A stretch of 64,000 nucleotides of DNA, taken from contig JAIOJX010000004.1 of the NCBI GenBank assembly GCA_022376925.1, positions 744,001-808,000 on the forward strand, written 5' to 3'. Position 1 is the first letter of the stretch, and every line of letters starts with the position of its first letter. This document shows positions 59,421 through 64,000 of this stretch, in pieces. The DNA comes from Tragulus kanchil (lineage: Eukaryota > Chordata > Mammalia > Artiodactyla > Tragulidae). The notes under the pieces were generated by a model that worked only from the letters and a program-made list of their open reading frames with translations, searched no databases and was not told the DNA's origin. Both the position numbers and the translations under genes were made by a program.

Positions 59421-60188
59421 AAAAAAAAATGCTCCAAGTCATTAATTATTAGAGAAAGGACATCCAAAGCCACTTGTATCATATGACACTGATTAGAATG
59501 ATGTTTGTCAAAAGCTCTGAAAATAATCAATGCTGAAAAGGATGTGGAGAAAATGAACACTCCTATGCTATAGATGGAAGTGTAAACTGGTGCAGGCTGT
59601 ATGGGAAACAGTGTGGAGGTTCCTTAAAAAACTGAAAACTACCATATGATCCAGAAATCCTTTTCTTAGGAATAAATTTGAAAAATATGAAAATTCTAAC
59701 TTGAAAAGATACATGCAACTCAATGTTCATAGTAGCACTTTTTACAACAGCCAAGATATGGAAGCAACCTATGGGTCCATCAACACACGAATGGATATAA
59801 ACAATTTTACACACATGCACACATGTACTAATAGACTACTATTCGGCCATAAAAAAGAATAAAATACTGCCACTTTCAGCAACATGGAACTAGATGTTAT
59901 TATAATAAATTAGACACAGAAATACAAATATTGTATGATATCATTTATATATGCAATCTAAAAACTAAGGCAAATGAATTTATTTACAATATACAAACTT
60001 ACACCTATAGATATCAAACATAAGGTTACCAAAGGGGAAAGGAGCAGGGAGGAAAAATTAGGAGTATGGCGATAATAGATGTATACTACCACATAGGAAA
60101 TAGGTAAGTAACAAGAATTTAGTCTAGAACACACAGAAATATATTCAATACCTTGTAATAACCTACAATGGAAATAATCTGAGAAGTA

Positions 60189-60221
60189 TAGATAGATAGA
60201 TGATAGATAGATAGATAGATG
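60189..60221. repeat. (GATA)n microsatellite
   Basis: About eight GATA units with one interruption, in the old L1 3' UTR. Confidence 0.9.
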
Positions 60222-60404
60222 CATATCTGAATTACGTTGCTGTACACCTGAAACTAACACAATAGTGTAAATCAACTACTTCCATTAAAAAAAAAAAAAG
60301 GTAGATTAAAAAATGAGTCAAAGTCATTAACAAATACCTCACCAAAGAAGAGATACAGATAGCAAATAAGCACATGAAAAGATACTTAAAATCACATATG
60401 TTGG

Positions 60405-60728
60405 GCTTACCCTGGTGGTCCAGTGGGTAAGGACACCGCCTTGCAGTGCAAGGGGCACCGATTCGATCCTTGGCCTGGGAAGATCCCACGTGCCGCAGAG
60501 CGGCTGGACCGATGTGTCCAATTACCGAGCCAGAGCTCTGGAGCGCATGCGCCCAGAGCCGGTGCTCTGCAACAACAGACGCCACCGCAATGGGAGACCC
60601 ACAGCAGCCAAAGAACAAAGATGGATGAAAATAGAGAAATGAAAGACCAATCGAAGTGGCCCGCCTGCTCCCCTCCCTCCCCAACCCGACTCCCACCCAA
60701 AATAAATAAATAAATAAATCTTTAAAAA
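60405..60728 (+). mobile_element. CHR-type SINE with unusual tail
   Basis: Head cttaccctggtggtccagtg, B box cgattcgatccttggcctgg, then ccgatgtgtccaattaccga, gagcgcatgcgcccagagcc and the tail acaaagatggatgaaaatag, ending in (AAAT)n. An imperfect target-site duplication (aaaatcacatatgt and aaaattacatatgt) flanks it. Confidence 0.85.
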
Positions 60729-61104
60729 AAAAATTACATATGTCAAGAGAGAAATTCAAATTAAAAAAAAAACAAAAAACCAGTGAGGTACCATTACACA
60801 TCTAATACAATGGCTAAAATCTGGAGCACAGAACAACAAATGCTGGCCAGATGGAAATCTTAGCAATTTTTAAAATGTTCATCCTACAAGTATTTTATAT
60901 CCTTGCTTTTTTTTTTTCTTATTTTTTTCTTCGTAAAGCTACACCAAATAATTTATCTACCTATATTACCTTCATCAGTTAATTAAAAATATTTCATAGC
61001 CTGCCATGATTCACAGACCTTATCTCTCTGCTCTTAATCTTTGCCAACAAATGCATATCAAAGAAATATAAAGTTTCCCCATTATTTCACCTGTAGCCTT
61101 CAGC

Positions 61105-63004
61105 TTCATCTTCTCTAAAATGTCCTGTCCAAGAAGGACTGATCTACTATAGGCATCTCTAAAGGTGTACAGAAGTCAAAGAGCAAGAACATTTTCTGGA
61201 CTGTCATATATGAGCTCTTCAACTAAATTGGCATGAAATATTACCAATCTCAAAGTTTCCTTCTATATATTCTAGATTTCTCCCTTGCAAAATATAGCAG
61301 GCAGGATTAGGGTGACAAATGACCACCCAACACAGAACTTAAGCACAGAGTTTAAATGTTTTATCCTCACTTATCACAAACATGAAAGATGGTTACAGAC
61401 TCTAACTCTCATATTTACAATAAGAAAACTGAGGATTATGCCGTTTGAATACTAAGTCTAGATGACTCACTAATAGATGGTGTTTCTACTTGGATCCTTC
61501 TCCTGCAGTGCTCTTTCCACTGATTCAGGCTGAAGAAGATGATTAGGAGAATATAACAGCGAAAAAAGTCTCCAAACAAAAAAAGCCTTCAGAATCTCAG
61601 AAACATCTCAGAAATATTCCCAAACATCTCTAATGTAAAATCAAATGTTTACCATATAATTTAATGAATGCACTGTTCAGCCATTCAGTCTCAACTTCAT
61701 ACCCCACCTTTCACTCTCTCATGCTCCAAAAAGTAACTTTTGGAGATCTAATAATCAGCATAGTGATTATAGTCAACACTACACTGTAATAAACTTCATT
61801 GTTCTTATTACAAAGAAAAACAATCAATTACCATGATAGAGATGTTAGGTAACACTAGAGTGGTGGTCATAATGAAACAGATAAACAACCAAATCAACAC
61901 AGCCTACACCCTAAATTTATGCTATGGTGCACATCAATCATCTCAATTAAAAACAAATAATTTGTACCCTCTCTTCAAGATAAGCTTCCCCTAAACTCAG
62001 GTTCACAGGAGACTCCTCTGGGAGCTTCTATACTGTTCCACTACCCATGTCTACTCTTCTAACAATTGATTCTCAATTTTTCAGGACAGTGAATTCATTA
62101 TTTTTACCAGTTCCCAGATAATTGTAATAAGCAAATAGTTTTAAAACTTTGGGGAGCTTAGGCCTTTAATTATCTGATTACCATTCCCAGACTCTTCTCT
62201 ATCCTGCTTGATTCTCTTTTCCTTTTTCAATTCACTTGCTTGGAAAGTTTTCACCTCTTCTCTCTATCTTAGGATCTCTAGTCCTTCCCCATACTTCTAG
62301 GGACATGAGATCAAGTTGTCCCCAAGCCTCCTACTGAGGGAAGATTAATTGAGAATTACCTGTGAAGCATCTCTCCTGACCTACTTTACAGCCTCCAGTG
62401 AGGACACAGAATATCTCTGTGTCTTATCTGGGTCATCAGTCTTACCCCATCAAACTCCTGACCAGCAAAACAATAAAACAGACTGAGCTGGAAGGCAGTA
62501 GGTAAAGAGGAAGGTGAATGAGACAACCACAGTCTTCAGAGCTGTTGACCTCACTCCCCCGTGATCGCTCTATCAGGTAGGCCAGGTGGGGAATCTAGGA
62601 AGAGCATACCATATCCAGAGGATTGCTCCAGGTTAGTCTTTCCAGAAATAACTGTTCCTATTTCCTGAGGAAAATAATCAAGAGCCAAATGTGCACTGGT
62701 AATATGTACAACCAGGCTTCTTCTGGGGCGATGGAAAAGCTGAGTAATCATTTTTTTCCATTTTGTTAACAGACTGTTTTCCTGGGCTCTTTACATGTCT
62801 CTTTTAAATGTCTTCCAACAATGCTACCTTCTTTTATGGAATCGTAGGGTTGTGGAGGAGGCCAAAGGAAGAGCCACGTTAGATGGGAACAATTTCTTTA
62901 GAAGGAACTTTCTAGAACCTGACTCCAGATTCTTTTAGTCAAAAGTGGCATGTATCAGTGTTACAAGCACTCTTAAAAGTATCTTCCACGTACTTGATAA
63001 CAAC
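61105..63004 (+). other. SPINK-C upstream region, paralogous to SPINK-B upstream
   Basis: Collinear with 47620-50121 over several blocks: the aggactgatctac block at 61134, tctgtgtcttatctgg (62416) against agagtcttatctgctgg (49560), the donor-like caggtaggccaggtgggg (62575), and aagagccaaatgtgcactgg (62670) against aaagtgcatg. Indicates a tandem duplication that includes at least about 2 kb upstream of the gene. Confidence 0.65.
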
Positions 63005-64000
63005 ATGTCCTTCTCATCATGGATCAACCTCATTTTCATCATTGGCTTGACCTTTCATCTTTATTCTGGTGAGTAAATTTTTCACTTTTGGATGAAGCCA
63101 TTCACATATCATAGAAAAATGCAGGAAACAACTACCATTACAGAGGAATGGACGAGCTTGTGCTGGTGTACTGTTCCATCCCATATTTTGATTCTCAATT
63201 TTTCAGGACAGTGAATTCATTATTTTACCAGTTCCCAGATAATTGTAATAAGCAAATAGTTTTAAAACTTTGGGGAGCTTAGGCCTTTAATTATCTGATT
63301 ACCATTCCCAGACTCTTCTCTATCCTGCTTGATTCTCTTTTCCTTTTCAATTCACTTGCTTGGAAAGTTTTCACCTCTTCTCTCTATCTTAGGATCTCTA
63401 GTCCTTCCCCATACTTCTAGGGACATGAGATCAAGTTGTCCCCAAGCCTCCTACTGAGGGAAGATTAATTGAGAATTACCTGTGAAGCATCTCTCCTGAC
63501 CTACTTTACAGCCTCCAGTGAGGACACAGAATATCTCTGTGTCTTATCTGGGTCATCAGTCTTACCCCATCAAACTCCTGACCAGCAAAACAATAAAACA
63601 GACTGAGCTGGAAGGCAGTAGGTAAAGAGGAAGGTGAATGAGACAACCACAGTCTTCAGAGCTGTTGACCTCACTCCCCCGTGATCGCTCTATCAGGTAG
63701 GCCAGGTGGGGAATCTAGGAAGAGCATACCATATCCAGAGGATTGCTCCAGGTTAGTCTTTCCAGAAATAACTGTTCCTATTTCCTGAGGAAAATAATCA
63801 AGAGCCAAATGTGCACTGGTAATATGTACAACCAGGCTTCTTCTGGGGCGATGGAAAAGCTGAGTAATCATTTTTTTCCATTTTGTTAACAGACTGTTTT
63901 CCTGGGCTCTTTACATGTCTCTTTTAAATGTCTTCCAACAATGCTACCTTCTTTTATGGAATCGTAGGGTTGTGGAGGAGGCCAAAGGAAGAGCCACGTT
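62068..64000. repeat. Direct duplication D18 (62068-63189 and 63190-64000+), offset 1122 then 1120 bp
   Basis: gattctcaatttttcaggac occurs at 62068 and 63190. Copy 1 contains SPINK-C exon 1; copy 2 runs to the window edge, so a second exon 1 would be expected about 125 bp beyond it. Confidence 0.93.
63005..63068 (+). CDS. SPINK-C coding exon 1 (signal peptide); gene continues past the window
   Basis: ATG 63005 opens 21 codons plus one base (MSFSSWINLIFIIGLTFHLY, then S) and ends at donor TCTG|GTGAGT, the same phase and context as SPINK-B exon 1. Hydrophobic core LIFIIGLTF. The Kazal exons must lie downstream of 64000. Just before the ATG, SPINK-B has the acceptor cttccacag|act, whereas here the aligned bases are cttccacgtact, without the AG. 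Confidence 0.65.

Larger units (their letters stand above)
57225..60300 (+). mobile_element. Old L1 ORF2/3' end, duplicated internally by D17
   Basis: Degraded ORF2 with ggccattctacccaaaacaa, tggtactggcacaaacacag and a C-terminal region near 59530 (ggatgtggagaaaatgaaca). The 3' UTR ends tgtaaatcaactacttccat plus an A-run at 60288-60299. Many stops. Confidence 0.8.

Noticed and set aside
443..64000. Reading the repeated blocks as a CRISPR-like or satellite array
   Set aside because: Each block has a different sequence and occurs twice, not as a repeated unit with spacers; the host is a mammal.

Overview
This is nuclear DNA of a placental mammal, almost certainly a ruminant. The evidence is a BovB LINE 3' end (55.5 and 56.6 kb), several Bov-tA/CHR tRNA-derived SINEs, ancient MIR, L2 and L1M remnants, and two young full-length-type L1 elements. 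An unusual 3' half shared by three CHR-type SINEs may point to a less-studied lineage such as the chevrotains; that is only a guess. No bacterial, CRISPR or viral gene system is visible.

Layout. 1-10.3 kb: a young but broken L1 on the + strand. 11.2-17.5 kb: a Gln/Gly/Lys/Pro nonapeptide-repeat exon with two stop codons, followed by a Kazal-domain exon and its terminal exon. 20-36 kb: intergenic, with old L1, Bov-tA, CHR, MIR and L2 pieces and microsatellites. 37.1-46.1 kb: a second young L1 with perfect 15-bp target-site duplications, an intact ORF1, one frameshift in ORF2 and FADN in place of the catalytic FADD. 47.6-53.5 kb: a complete four-coding-exon SPINK gene (83 residues, signal peptide plus Kazal domain, Lys at P1). 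55-60.7 kb: BovB, old L1 and a CHR SINE. 61.1-64 kb: the upstream region and signal-peptide exon of a second, paralogous SPINK gene that runs off the window. All genes read on the + strand, as expected for a SPINK cluster (the human counterpart lies at 5q32).

The dominant anomaly is structural. At least 18 places carry a direct, head-to-tail, nearly identical duplication of about 0.9-1.2 kb, mostly 1,070-1,130 bp. They ignore feature boundaries and cut through L1 ORFs, SPINK terminal exons, SINEs and plain intergenic DNA. The last few dozen bases of the first copy are usually a corrupted version of the true continuation seen in the second copy. This looks like un-collapsed contig-end overlap in the assembly and adds roughly 19-20 kb to the window; the true locus is probably near 44 kb. 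Any copy-number statement from this window (for example two terminal exons of a SPINK gene or three L1 ORF1 copies) should be read in that light.

Biologically the most interesting points are the lineage-type SPINK tandem paralogues with about 2.5 kb of shared upstream sequence, a Kazal domain lacking one canonical cysteine, and a phase-compatible GKP-repeat exon that may belong to the same transcript as that Kazal domain.
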